A DNA stretch of 64,000 nucleotides. Source: Hypoxylon rubiginosum. Its lineage: Eukaryota; Ascomycota; Sordariomycetes; Xylariales; Hypoxylaceae. The position numbers and the translations under genes are program-made. The notes below the pieces were generated by a model that was given only the letters and a program-made list of their open reading frames with translations, made no database searches and was not told the DNA's origin. This document shows, one piece after another, positions 21,561 through 33,838 of this stretch; the stretch's first letter is position 1; each line of letters starts with the position of its first letter. The stretch lies in contig CADCXA010000006.1 of the NCBI GenBank assembly GCA_902806565.1, positions 2,046,001-2,110,000 of the forward strand, written 5' to 3'.

Positions 21561-23012
21561 CTTGAGTAAATCGAGGTTTATGTGATTGTGACCTCGCTGA
21601 CCCAAATTCAACACGACGGGCTGGATAACGAGCGGATCTTTTATATTAGTCCCAATGAACTATCCAGACACGGTGACATGAGTCACCGGCGAAGCATCTT
21701 CACCAAAACTCTGAGGATATTTGTTTTGAGTACTGGCGGACTGGCAAGGGGAAGAAAAGCGTCAGCCGTTGGCGTCTGGCTGCCAGGTGGAAGGGGATGC
21801 ATATACCGAGCTGGGACCTGTCTATGTAACACCTGGTTAGTGAATATCACTTAACCGGAGAGTTTTGTATATCTAAGGTAATACATCTGTCCTCGAATAA
21901 ACACTCAACTATAGCCTCACATGACGTTTCATTAATTTGTTACGATTCTATTTGCAATGCATCTGGAATTTTTGAAATATTAAACACGCATTGTAATAAA
22001 TAGGTAGGTATAAGGCAACTACCTTTAACACGGTTGCCGCCATTCACCTGCAATAGCTAATGGAAATACCTTCCGTTTGGCGGCTGAAGTAGAAATACAT
22101 ATATACCTAGGTATGTAAATACACGAATATTGGAAGTCAACATGCAGCCACCCAAGGAAGTAGCGACGGCGAATGGCAGGCAAAATAAATTAGTACACAA
22201 ATAATAAAGGATTTATTTTCGTCCAAGTTACAATCTTGTTTCTTGGGAATTACCTACACAAAACACAAAGTACACCCAGTTTGCTCCCCTCGTCTTCAAT
22301 CTTCACTTAAACCCACAAGTATTTGATTGAATGCTAGGGCAACCAGGGCAACAAGGCCACCTGTCAGCTGGGGGGCTAGAGCATACCTATACCTCTATAC
22401 CTTTCCGCTACCTGGTTATTACCTGGCCTGGTTACCTGCAACTTTCCCAGCTTTCAATGCCTATAACGGTATTTTACCTGAGGTACCACCCAAGATAGCA
22501 ATCCAATAGGTACATGTACGATACGCAAGGCAGACCATAGCTGCGCCTAGGGCTGCATATATCGCAGCGCAATCTTTCGTTGTCGCATCTCACTAAAAGC
22601 AAAACACTCAGCCTTCTGCAGCCGCGACAACACAACAGGTAATTGGCAAACAGATTTCTTTTTAAGACATTTCTTCCTCCCACTGCCACTTCGCCTTAGC
22701 AAACCAAGGAATCCTTCCGCCATATTTACCCTTATTTTCCCTCTCCTGCAGTACCATCTCGTGTAATTCTGCTAGCTGACCTACCTTATCTCGTCTACCT
22801 AGGTCAAGATCGCCAAGTTGGTGTTATTCTGCGCCGGTTTCACCTGGCCTCACGCCGTCACAGTCTCACAATCGACTCGCAATCCACCAGATTCGACCAC
22901 CCGCCACATCACACGCTACATCCGCCAATACTCTACCTACACGTCAATACGGCGACCTCGATCTTCCCTTTCATAGCTAGCTCGGGGCTTTCCCTGAGCA
23001 ATCACCGCCGCG
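21561..23012. other. Divergent promoter region between DTD1 and NOT3
   Basis: About 1.45 kb. The right half is pyrimidine-rich and probably the leader of the NOT3 transcript. Two ACCTAGGT palindromes (about 22107 and 22796) are present. No gene seen. Confidence 0.6.
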
Positions 23013-25132
23013 ATGGCCGCGAGAAAATTGCAGCAAGAAATAGATAAATGCTTCAAGAAGGTCAGCGAAGGCGTGGCCGAGTTCGATGCAATCTACGACA
23101 AAATCGAACAGTCCAACAACACTGCCCAGAAGGAGAAATTGGAAGACAACCTCAAGCGCGAGATCAAGAAGCTACAGCGGTTACGTGACCAGATCAAGAC
23201 ATGGGCTCAAGGCAACGATATCAAGGACAAGGCTCCTTTATTGGAGAATCGGAAGCTAATAGAGACGGTATGTAACGTGGAAAGGCGGCAATCCTATGCT
23301 CTATTATGGTATCACTCACAGGTCTGCTAGCAAATGGAACGTTTCAAGGCGGTAGAAAAGGCCATGAAGACCAAGGCTTACTCAAAAGAGGGCCTATCAG
23401 CTGCTGCTAAACTGGATCCGAAGGAGCAGGCCAAGGTGGAAGCTGGCGAGTTCCTTAGCACTATGGTGGACGAGCTGGAACAGCAGATCGAGGCACTCGA
23501 GGCCGAAGGCGAACAAATACAAGCTACGATGAAGAAGGGCAAGAGCCACGCCGCCAAAGCAGAACGTATGGCCAATATCGAGGGAATAATCGAACGACAT
23601 AAGTGGCATCAGTCCAAGCTCGAGCTCATTCGCCGGTCTCTAGATAATGGAGGTGTCGAAACCGAACAAGTGACCGATCTGGAGGAAAGCATTCGCTATT
23701 ACGTCACAGACGGCATGACGGACGATTATATCGACGACGATCAGCTGTACGACGAACTGAACTTACAAGAAGAGGAGGATGTATTTGGCATGGGCGCCGA
23801 TAATGATCGAGTATCATCACAGGACACGCAATCCATACAGGAAGATGTTCCGGAGCCGGAATCACGATCTGGTAGCCTGCCCGGAAAGTCGCGAAACGCT
23901 ATCGATGTCGCTGCCGCCGTTGGACGACGGCCTTCTGCTCAGCTAAAGTCGCCACTTCCGACCCTAGCGACGTTACATACCCCATTAACAAATGTTACTA
24001 ATGGTAGTAGCTCTAATAGTGGCATGAAACCAGCGTCATTGCCAACGCGTCCAGCTGGGGAAGGGTTGAAGTACGCATCTGCCGCAGCGGCTGCTGCTGC
24101 AAGCGACAAGAACAACGTTGGTATTGCGCCGCTTCCGCCGCCACCTGGATCCCAGCCTGTATCAGCCACCTCGGGCATTTCACCACTACCGCCTTCTAGT
24201 CAGCCAAGGACAAGCGCTGCGAACTCGCCAAATACAGCATTCTTACAGCCAGTCTCGTCAGAACAGAGATCAGGAAGCCTTTCCGTTCCGATAAACGCGG
24301 CAGAATCCAAGGTACCCGAGCCGATTAGCATAGCAACTGTGTCTAAGAGGTCGGAGAAGGCGCCTTTGAAAGCTATAGGCAAGCCGCCTGGAACTGGTGT
24401 AGACCACAGCGAATCCTCCAAGGGCAAGTCGTCCTATTTACACTGGAATTATCTTTTGCTAACAATGTCTTGTAGCAGCTCAACCGAATGGCGTGACTAA
24501 CGGCGTTAAGCCGATCAATGAAGAGAAAGAGGAAGAATCAATATACCATCTCCCTGCTTCCCTGCAAGACCTGGTAGACTCTTTCGAGGTAACTAGGAGG
24601 AATCCGATACCAACCAACAGCCCCTCTCATCTGCGGATGCTGGCTGCTTCTCATGCAAACATGAACATGGCGGATTCGCTCGATGCGGAGCCTCCCCGTC
24701 AATATCGCCCAGAGTCTAGATTCCCCTCGGCGTCGGGGTATCCTACGGAGCCTTTACCGATATTCGAAGACCCTCGGCTTTATTCCAAGATAGAGCCGGA
24801 TACGCTCTTCTACGTGTTTTACTACAAGCAGGGCACATATCAACAGTACCTGGCGGCGAAGGCGTTGAAGGACCAAAGTTGGCGCTTCCACAAGCAGTAC
24901 CAGACCTGGTTCCAGCGACATGAAGAGCCCAAGAACATCACGGAGGAATTTGAGCAAGGAACTTACCGCTTCTTTGACTACGAATCTACCTGGTACGTGT
25001 CTAGTCGATTTCCCACCTGGACCCTGTCCTCCAGAACTCTATCCTCGAGATAAATTACTAATAAGCGGCAGGATGAACCGAAGAAAAGCGGATTTCAAGT
25101 TCGCTTATCGATTCTTGGAGGACGATGTATGA
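23013..25132 (+). CDS. NOT3: CCR4-NOT complex subunit NOT3/NOT5
   Basis: A scaffold subunit of the cytoplasmic and nuclear CCR4-NOT deadenylase. It links mRNA decay, decapping and codon-dependent ribosome monitoring (the Not5 role in yeast). Exons: 23013-23267, 23331-24423, 24476-24992 and 25072-25132, giving 641 residues. The N-terminal coiled-coil domain (about 1-235) has [25 protein letters not shown], then [21 protein letters not shown] across the first join. The middle is disordered, Ser/Pro/Ala-rich. The C-terminal NOT box has [48 protein letters not shown] and a final [17 protein letters not shown] created by the last join. Intron 2 (24424-24475) has the donor AG|GCAAGT, a GC-AG intron, with a TTGCTAAC branch and a TAG acceptor. 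No GT donor restores the frame there. Confidence 0.95.
24424..24475 (+). other. GC-AG intron in NOT3
   Basis: The donor is GCAAGT after AAGG, the branch site TTGCTAAC lies about 19 nt before the acceptor TTGTAG, and the length is 52 nt. Removing it joins phase 1 to phase 2 and keeps the NOT3 frame. Keeping it runs into a stop after about 23 codons. GC-AG introns are a known minor class spliced by the normal spliceosome. Confidence 0.75.
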
Positions 25133-26704
25133 GTTGGTTCGCACATATTTACGCACTCTTGCCAGGATGAGTGAGCATTCGCCCGTCTAAGGGCTATCTA
25201 GGGAATTCACCACGCTGGTTTGGGAGGGTGTTGGCCGATGAGCGGCCCCCTTGTAATGTCTGTATGGAAATATACGCATGACTGTCTTAATTTTGTGCTT
25301 TTGTATCGGTGCCCATAGGCAGTGTGCACTCTATATGATGTCCTCCGGCAAAGGACCTGGGCTGTATTTTTATGCGTTTGATTTCCTAATGAATGCAACG
25401 ACCAGAAACAAGCTGACCTGGCAGGATCCTTGAGCAATAGCTTCACTTTAGCGTACATGCTACCCCTTCGTATCTCACCGCTCATGGCTTTGTGTCCAAC
25501 TCCCTGCCTATCGTTGGTCCAAATGGGACGGGCCGTGCCAATTCCATTCCCTATAGTACGCCGTCCTGGGCTACTAGGTGTCTATACATAAGGCTTGCGC
25601 CTCCGATTTAGTCATATGACTTCCATGTGGTCTCGTGTCTGGGGGGATTTTGAAGCTTTTGCAGCTAGCCTATCGGAAGTGTCCCCTGCTCCGTGTCAAA
25701 GCTGCATAGGGGTCGGCTATTCTTCAGGTTCCCAAGTGGCCGGGTACATAGACTGACATGGTCTCGTTGGCAGCTAACACGGTTACATCCATTAGGTACG
25801 TTTACAGTAAGGTTTCTAGATTGTATTCTCCTTTTTTTTCTCTAGGGGGAAAAAGGGGGTCGCAAAAAGGGGAATTGGCATTACAGCAAAAGGCACGGAG
25901 AGAGAAAAACGCGGGCGGCATCGCTCCGTGGTGAAGTTCCCATACCGGGCGCCTGAAGTTTGCGGCTTTGCTCCGCTGTGTCCCGTTCCCATTTGTCCGA
26001 CCTATTGATCCCTCAGGTCCCCCCCCGGGTGTATTGGACCTTTGGCTGTTGATTATTATTACTTTTCTTCTTCTTCTTTTGTTTCTGATGTGAGCTTGTC
26101 TTTATATATTTTTTTTAAATATGCAATTGGCTTCAATTGGCGTTTATGTCTATTATGTCTAAGAAAAACCTAGAGCTCAGATTATTCGTCAGAGTGATGC
26201 AGCTCTAGAGCGCTAATCCTTCCCCTATTTTTTTGTCTTGTGCATGCAAGTCTAGTGACACCCCTCCAGCGGGAAAGCTTCCCCTCATTCGCGCCTATCA
26301 GCAGCTGTTGCAGGCGTTGCAGCGGGAATCTGGGGACCTTTCACGATGGGGAACGTCATGCGACGCTGCGAAGGCGAGTAGAAAGAGGTTGAAATTGGAT
26401 AGTTGGGATCATCGTGCACTCCGATTTCCGGGCGGCCATTTTTTTTTCTTCAATAAAAAGAAACGGAAGAGCAATATATACCTGTATTAGCTGCACAAGT
26501 GTGCTTTGTTCTTACACAGCTTCCAACTTCGTTTCTTTCTTAAGTTCTAGAGCTCCGATAGCTTCGAAGCTCACTCAAAGCTCCCAAGCTCGAGCTCGAT
26601 TTAGAGCTTCTTAGTCCCAATTTACCAAAGCCATTGAGTTTGCCTAAAAGACGCCAAAGTCCATTCAGTTTGTCTGCTCTAAGAGACGCCACGCCACATA
26701 CACA
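25133..26704. other. Intergenic region upstream of the GH127 gene
   Basis: No gene seen. Contains homopolymer T and T/C-rich tracts (about 25830-25850 and 26060-26120). Confidence 0.6.
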
Positions 26705-29438
26705 ATGTCGCACCCGCAGACCGTCTTCACGCAGACGGAGTTCCACGGCCCCTCGCTGCTGCTGTCGCGGCGGTCCACGATCGCCCGGGCGACGGTGAAG
26801 GCACAGCTGCAGAAACTAAAAGACACGGGGCGGTACCACTGCTTTTCCCTCAAGTGGCAGCCCATCTACGACGACCGCAGCCGCTGGCCGTGCCCGGCGC
26901 CCATGTACTGGGACAGCGACGTGGCCAAGTGGATCGAGGGCGCGTGCTACCTGCTGAGCGACGCGTATGATGCCGAGGTCGACGCAGCCGTGAGGGAGCT
27001 CGCGGATATGATCAGGGGCGCCCAGCAGGAGGATGGGTATCTGAATACCTGGTTTACGATCGCGGAACCGGGCAAGAGGTGGACGAATATTCGCGATCAG
27101 CATGAGCTGTAAGTTGCCTGCCTACCTGGCTGCCTTCCTGCCTACCAGGTACCTACCCGTTAACCTAGCCGGTTAGCTGCTTCTGTGTCTTGTCTACTTG
27201 GTGAGGGTTTGTGGATGGATGCTAACCGGGCTCGAACTCAGGTACAATGCCGGCCATCTCATCGAGGCGGCGTTGGCGCATAGTAGCTACTACAAAAACA
27301 ATCTTCTGATCGAGCCGATCGAGAAGTATGTAAAGTATATCTGCACCGTCATAGGGCCAGGCCCGGATCAGGTCAGTCGGTATCCCCTTCGCAGTTTCTT
27401 TGTTCTCCCGCCGTGCTGGAGTAAGGGGGATGCATTCACTCACTCTTCAGACCATTCAAACACGGGGTTCTTGCTCATCATTCCCAGAAACACGCCTACC
27501 CAGGTCACCCAGAGACTGAGCTCGCACTCCTGCGCTTGTATACGACAACGGGGAACAAAGAGGCATACGATCTAGCTCGGTACTTCGTCGAGGAGCGCGG
27601 AAACAAGACTGGTCAGGATGGTCTGCCGTACTATGACTGGGAGCGGAGGCAGCGTGGTGATAGCCCCTGGACGCGTTCCGATAGCTATCAGATGCACGAT
27701 AGCAACTGGTATAACCAAGCCCACGCCCCTATTCTGGAGCAGAAGTCAGTTGAAGGCCATGCTGTAAGGGCAATGTATCGTGCGTATTTTCTGAGCTGTT
27801 ACCATCCCCCCTTGACTCTTTTTGGACCGTTGCCCCTTTTACACTTGCTCCGACGTGGCGACAACCCCTTTAGTTTGTCCGGGAGTTGAAAGATTCCTTA
27901 ACCAGCACAAGACCATAAGAACTTCTCGGAAAGGTAACGGAGTGACCCCAACCTGATTAGATAGCCTGAAAATCGGGGGATCTTCTGATTGTATCCGGTT
28001 TTCGGGCTCGGGTTAATCATTAGGGGATGCTACGGGCCTTTCCCGCGCTATTGGCCAGGCCGTGCGAGGTCTAGGCTTCCTATCCCGGGAGTGTGGTCTT
28101 ATGCGGGTTGAGATAGAGCGAGATTCGTGTCTTGGAGCTCGTACTGGTTCCCAAAGTCGTTATCTAATGTATACTGACCCTGTGCTGCAGTATTAACTGG
28201 AGTCGCCGATCTGGTATGTCTCGATGAGCTTGGTATACAGTCTTTCGCCCGCAAGGGTGATTATCGCGAGGCCTTGACCAGGTTGTGGAACAACATGGTA
28301 GATAAGAAGATGTATCTGACGGGAGGAATCGGGTCCATGTGGCAATGGGAAGGTTTTGGCATCGATTACTTCTTGCCACAGGGCTCCGATGAAGGGGGTT
28401 GCTACAATGAGACGTGTGCGTCCATCGGCGTCATAATGCTAGCAGAGCGACTACTCCATCTTGACCTGAACTCCAAGTATGCCGACATAATGGAGCTATG
28501 CCTATACAATGCGGTAATGACGGGGTTGAGTCTCGAGGGGACCGAGTTCACATACGTAAACCAGCTGGCAAGTTCAGATGCCGATAGGAACCGCCGAGAG
28601 GACTGGTTCGATACTTCATGCTGCCCACCGAATGTTATGCGGCTGTTTGGCTCCCTCGGAGGATACCTTTGGGACTACGGATGCAAAGGGAAGGATGCCT
28701 ACGTCAACGTACATCTTTACACTACGGCCAAGGTCACCTTTCCAGTAGAAGACGAGCAGATCGTTCTCGAACAAAAGTCCAACTGGCCTTGGGAAGGGAA
28801 CGTATTATTCTTGCTGCAGGCACCAACATCTGCAAGCGTCACCCTCCGATTAAGGATCCCCTCCTGGGCTCGGGGCAAGTTCACGGTTTGTCCGGCCTGT
28901 TCCTAATTAATCCATCATTGCGGCAATCTCGCTAACGTTTCAGCAATAGCTTACGCCAAGTTACAAATCTGCAAAGCTGGAAAAGGGTTATCTGGTACTC
29001 CCGTCTGCTTACACAACAGCGAATAAGGCTTTCTCGATCCAGATCGACGGGTTCCAGCCTCGATTTATCTCCCCGCATCCCTATACCAATCAGAATACCT
29101 TGACACTAGCCCGCGGTCCGCTAATTTACTGTGTGGAGGACGTTGATAACCCCTGGGAGCAGGACCACTTCCGCAACGTCGGGATTAGATCCGACTCTGA
29201 GGTCACCGAGAGGGACGAGGAAGTGGACCAGATAGGTGAGCGCTATATTGCGCTTCGCTCGGCTTGCTGGATCCGTACGATAGATGATCGGGCCGAGTTA
29301 GAGTCCGGAGTCGAACCCGGATTGTCACACCCTAGGACGGGTGTGACGGGGCAGGAGGTTCTTACATTCGTCCCCTACTATCTCCGCGCGAACCGTGGTG
29401 GTAAGGGCCACATGAGGGTGGGCTTGCTGAAGCGGTAG
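26705..29438 (+). CDS. Beta-L-arabinofuranosidase, glycoside hydrolase family 127 (DUF1680)
   Basis: GH127 enzymes remove beta-L-arabinofuranose from plant cell-wall glycans such as extensin. Exons: 26705-27108, 27242-27371, 27488-27779, 28191-28885 and 28950-29438, giving 669 residues, the usual size. Introns are 133, 116, 411 and 64 nt, all GT-AG. The zinc/thiolate site is complete: Glu349 and Cys351 in NETCASIG, and Cys419-Cys420 in FDTSCCPPN, matching the Glu/Cys/Cys-Cys set of bifidobacterial HypBA1 in which a cysteine is the nucleophile. Other family blocks are KWIEGACYLL, GYLNTWF, LYNAGHLIEAA, YPGHPETELALLRLY, KKMYLTGGIG and RGPLIYCVE. There is no signal peptide, so a cytoplasmic enzyme acting on imported oligosaccharides is likely (inference). 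The 411-nt intron is long for this genome. The fused-finger regulator gene starts about 1 kb downstream on the same strand. Confidence 0.93.
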
Positions 29439-30448
29439 GCATTAGGGACGAGTCCGAGACACCCGCGTCCCAGGTAACATCCTCTCCCGTCCCAGCTGGG
29501 TTGGACGTGGGATTTCCTTGGTTAGACGTTGGAATAGGCGCTTCGACTGGATCGTCATGTCTGCCCCTGGCATAGCCTAGGCATACCCTATCGGGCAAGC
29601 TGCAGGTTCCGATCTTTGTCACTACCTAGTCTAGGTGCCTTAACGTGCCATACCGCTACTCTAGGTTCAGGTTGCAACTGGGATTCCGATGCGACTAGAT
29701 TGCCTCAGCCTTTAGTAATTACCTCTCAGTCTATGCTTGTGTCCTGCGTTCTATGCTCGCTAATGATCACTAATAGTATAGCTGGACCCTCTTGCGGGTC
29801 AAAGCAACCAGTGAGCTTTGCGGACCCTAGAGCAGCGGCAAGGGTATACTGAAGTGCGCCGACGGCTACTAATAAGACTCGTTTTAACCACGATTCTCCC
29901 ATTCACTTCTTGATTCCGACTACTCTTTGGCATGTCCACGGAGGTGCTCCGCGACGACTCTATACGCAACTTGTATAGGCTTAACTTCAGCCAATCATTC
30001 GGGGCATGATATCGGTCCTTATTCGCAATCTTAACCCGAGCTCCTCCAGTCAGCAGCATGGGTGTACCTCTGTAACGCTCTAAGGTGAGCCGGTCAAGCC
30101 TTGTCTCCATGCATTCATCGGCCAATGATCTTCCAGTCTCCTCACTCGCTTTAATCAATCGGTAAGATGTTCCGACGAACCTAGTGCTAAGCGCTCCACC
30201 AAGGAACCAGCTGTACCCTCCCATACTTTCACACATAGTAGAGGTGTTCGCGCGGAATTGGAATGCTTCTAGAAACCCCATGCGGGTTTGACCCGTACGT
30301 TAGTTGTTGCATTGGGTGAAACTGCTCTCCGATCTACATAATATGTAAATCCCACATATAGACACCGTTGTTACCGGCCTATAATACGTCAAGGCAATCA
30401 TCATGAATTCGAGGGCTAGACCAGAACCCATCATACGTCCGTACCAAA
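29439..30448. other. Intergenic region between GH127 and the C2H2-Zn2Cys6 gene
   Basis: A 160-codon minus-strand frame (29799-30281) has no recognisable domain and is not called. Nothing else is supported. Confidence 0.5.
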
Positions 30449-31827
30449 ATGGACAGTGTTGCACCGGAGACTAGTTGGCACGAAAACTCTCCGCCTGGGA
30501 ATGAGGCTCAAGAAAAATATCAATGTCCTCGCTGTCCTAGCAGTTTCAAGCGACCCGAGCATCTCAAGAGGCATCAACGCAGCCATGACGGCCACAAACC
30601 GTTCATGTGCTCCATCTGCATGAAGCGCTTTTTCAGGAGGTATTACAAGACTGCTCTTGTGCATTTCAAGATGGACTTGCACTGATTCTTTAAAGTGACA
30701 TTCTGACCCGGCACGAACTGATGCACCTCGCCGCCCAGAGAACCAACACTCTCAACCGAAAACGAGCGTGCACGGAATGTGCAAGGGCGCGAGAGAGGTG
30801 TTCGAGGGACGAGCCTTGTATGAGATGCTCGACCAAGTCTCTCCAGTGTCTGTATCCCGACGACGCAGGACAGAAGACGCATTCTCTTCCCAATGAGACT
30901 TCGCCGTCGTCTGGGAACGACCATGGACAAATCGATGAACAACCTCCAGCAGCTTCACGAAATTTCTCACTATTACCCAAAAATGAAGCATCCATGTCTT
31001 CGAATTCAGTCAATAGAGAACCCTTCAACGAAGGCGACGCCTCTTTTCGTGAATTTCTCTATGCGCTAAGGTCTCAGACTACCTCCTCCTACCTGCCCAA
31101 CTCAAGCCATTCGCCAAACCTGCTCGGCCCCGGCAGTACAGGTTCTCTGCGGTATAAGAGCAGTGCCTTCAACCGGGAGCGACAGCCGTCCTCCGGGGAC
31201 AGTGGAGCAGCAGCAGCAGGGAGCATACCCAGAAGCTTCGTCGAACCAGGGCTCGAAACGGGTCGCCAAGCTCCGATGTTCGAACAGCCGCCGGGCGCAT
31301 CTTTCCACCGCCCCCACGATCATGACATGATCGACCTCGACGATCCTCGTTTCGGCCAAGCGCTCGGAGAATATTCCAATCTCTGTCCCACCGCCGCGGG
31401 CACCGACCCACCTCCTCCCTTCGATTTCCACGCCGAAACCATGGCCTCTGCTGCTGCGGCCGCTGCGGCCGCAGCTGCAGCTTCATTGGACCAGCAGCGG
31501 CAGCAACAACGTATGGCGGGCGTCCTTAGATCCTCCTCCTCCGCAGGTAATTCCGACGGTCTGTTATCGACCGCGGAAGCGATAGCGGCGACAGCTGGAC
31601 CGTCCAGGGGACTATTGTCGCTGTCGAACTCTAACTCCCAGCAACCTATCAATCTGAAGGCGTTTGAGCTCATCGCAGGCAGCTTCAAGGAGATCTGCCT
31701 CGACTACGGAAACGGGGCTGCGCCGGCTGGCAGCAGCAGCAACAGCATCTCGGAGTCGCAGCGCAGTGCTCAGCACGAGCTTCTCGTCAAGCTGTACTAC
31801 GAGCACTTCAAGCAGCACGCATACTGA
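30449..31827 (+). CDS. Transcription factor with two C2H2 fingers fused to a Zn2Cys6 cluster
   Basis: A nuclear DNA-binding regulator of a fungus-specific type. Exon 1 is 30449-30639, the intron 30640-30695 (56 nt, GTATTA donor, AAAG acceptor), and exon 2 runs to the TGA, giving 440 residues. Finger 1 has Cys26, Cys29, His42 and His46. Finger 2 has Cys54, Cys57, His70 and His74, with FFRSDILTRHELMH completed by the splice. The Zn2Cys6 cluster follows at once: Cys89, 92, 99, 105, 108 and 115 with perfect spacing (2-6-5-2-6). The rest is low-complexity Ser/Pro/Ala with a long alanine run (about residues 240-253) and a Gln/Arg stretch. The protein stops just after KLYYEHFKQHAY, which resembles the opening of the middle homology (fungal_trans) region that usually follows. 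It therefore seems shortened or of a short subtype. Its neighbour is the GH127 gene; control of that gene is only a guess. Confidence 0.88.
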
Positions 31828-31882
31828 TTGGATGGCTGGCTGCGGTAGATATGCTTTCGCTATGCTCGTCGTAAAGAAAAAA

Positions 31883-31906
31883 AGAGCTTCCTATCAGGGA
31901 AGCTCT
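31883..31906. terminator. Perfect 9-bp inverted repeat, possible 3'-end hairpin
   Basis: AGAGCTTCC and GGAAGCTCT are separated by TATCAG, 55 bases after the stop codon of the C2H2-Zn2Cys6 gene and after an A-rich run. It could form a hairpin in the 3' untranslated region. A true terminator role is not implied for RNA polymerase II. Confidence 0.3.
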
Positions 31907-33803
31907 CATGATGCATGAGCTAAGGCTTTTACCTACGTCCTCGTACCGTGCCTCCCGGCATACCACGTTGCGAGGCGCTGCGGCTACGACGGGCTTCGCC
32001 TCGCAAGAGAAGCCACTGAGCCTCGGCAGCAAATCACAACGGATTCCGGTCAGGTCAGGTCAGGACAGGGTTACGCGTCACGATCGGGCAGGATAAGGTA
32101 AGGTAATGCATCCAAATCACTCCATCTGGACCCATACAGTTGCTATCACGGGGTGTGTGACGATGCGCTGCAACTGTTGTCTGTCTTCTGCTCACAACAG
32201 ACACCGACGCTTAGGATCTCTTTTCTCGTGAGTTATCACCTCCCTGCCCGCGCTGCTCCGCCTCTCTCCTGACTAATCCGGCGCAGGTAACTGGCGGCCT
32301 TCACGCAGACGGGGCTACACCTGATAGATGCGGTGCAACATGCGGAGGGAGGGAATATAGAGGTAATCTATATATTTGCACTTTTGCACGAGGCTTATCA
32401 GACCTCGACGAGAATAGAGATGGGCACTGTAGCCCAACAACAAAGCTAATAAACTACCTTATCCAATGGACTCGCACCAACCGTCGGAATAAGGGGCAGA
32501 AAGGAGACCGGTCAAACATGGCCGTTGCAGTAACTCTTGCTCCAAACGACGGTCCGTGATCTCCCACGTAGATGTTTGCACTTCTTGTGAACCCCAAGGC
32601 CAATAGACTTTAAAGCCTCCGTTACCAGAAGTGATGCGTTGGTATGGGGTTTTAGACGGAGATGGCTGTCTCTGTGCTTCCCACACACGTCGTCTTACCA
32701 GCAGCGAGGCAAACAAATATGTATGTATGTCTTAGAACTCTAGTGGTCTTATTGGATCTGACATTTGTTTCTCATCCTTGGCGAATTTAACCCCAGACCA
32801 TAGTCTATTGCTATATCAGACGATTATTTCCGATTAAAGGCCAAGACGATTTCATTCCTTTTTTTATGTCAAGTCTTCTTTATATACCTGTATTGCCTGT
32901 ATTGGCATGCAAAACCCATTGAGATACATATATGGATTATACATAGAGAGTTGTATCACAGATAATGAAAGTTGCAATGATATAGGGAAAAGGGAGGAGG
33001 AAAGAGGTACTCGAGTGAGGTAATCTTACCGGTCAACTAGATTGAGTGGACCTTTGCTTTTACGATTGATTTTTTTAATGGTTCTTATCCAACTTTTGCT
33101 TTTTTTACTTTCTTCTCCATGCAAACTTCATCTCCCCATTATAACGAGGCAGCGCTGTTCTTCATATAAGACCTCTCACAAAGCCATACTCGTGAGGGAC
33201 GTGGGACCAATGTAGTTTCTCCAACTCATATATGCATCGCTGCCCAAACGCTTCTACCCGGCGTCCACGCAACGAGTATATGTACGAGAAAGTTGCCTTC
33301 TTTCTTTGCAACTGGACCTGACAAAATGCGATGATACGCTTTTCCCGCCAAATTATACCCTATTAATCCTGCGAAATATGCTTTATTCCTTTGCGTCTCG
33401 GCTAGTCATCTCTCTTCACCCCCCCAAAACAATCGCTGTTGGGGGATTTGCTGATGGTTCCTGCATCAATTGGCAATGCGTCAAATGGCATTGGCTTGGG
33501 GGGTCTTAGGCTGAGTAACGCCAAGATTTTTCCTAAAGCTCCCTCTTAGATGGGCGCATCAATAAGGGAACTTGGGCTGCAAAAAAAGAAAGAGAAAAAA
33601 AAGAAAAGGAAAAAGTACAAGGACAGCTTTCAATGCATAAGCAACCGCATACCGAGGTTGATATGAGGGATATGATGGGATCCTTAAGGGAAGGATTGCA
33701 ATTCGGAAAACTAAGCCTTGCCAATTCAACGCAACGAAGAACGGTTCGAGGTGATGACGTTCCCGTCCGTTGTCGGCTTTCTCAAAGTGGACTTCGGTCA
33801 AAG

Positions 33804-33838
33804 CTGCGTGAGCTGCGTGAGCTACGTGAGCTACGTGA
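33804..33838. repeat. Nine-base tandem repeat (GTGAGCTRC)
   Basis: About four units of GTGAGCTGC/GTGAGCTAC in tandem in a gene-poor tract. It generates repetitive short frames on both strands. Confidence 0.7.

Noticed and set aside
28886..28943. Earlier acceptor (TTTCAG) for the last GH127 intron
   Set aside because: It would read CAA TAG, an immediate stop. The AATAG acceptor six bases later keeps the family sequence.
29285..29310. tRNA T-arm-like sequence on the minus strand (GGGTTCGACTCC)
   Set aside because: It lies inside the GH127 coding exon, the stem does not pair fully and no A-box lies at the right distance. No tRNA gene was found in the window by eye.
29799..30281. 160-codon minus-strand ORF downstream of GH127
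   Set aside because: No family motif, and composition is not coding-like for this genome. Kept only as part of the spacer note.
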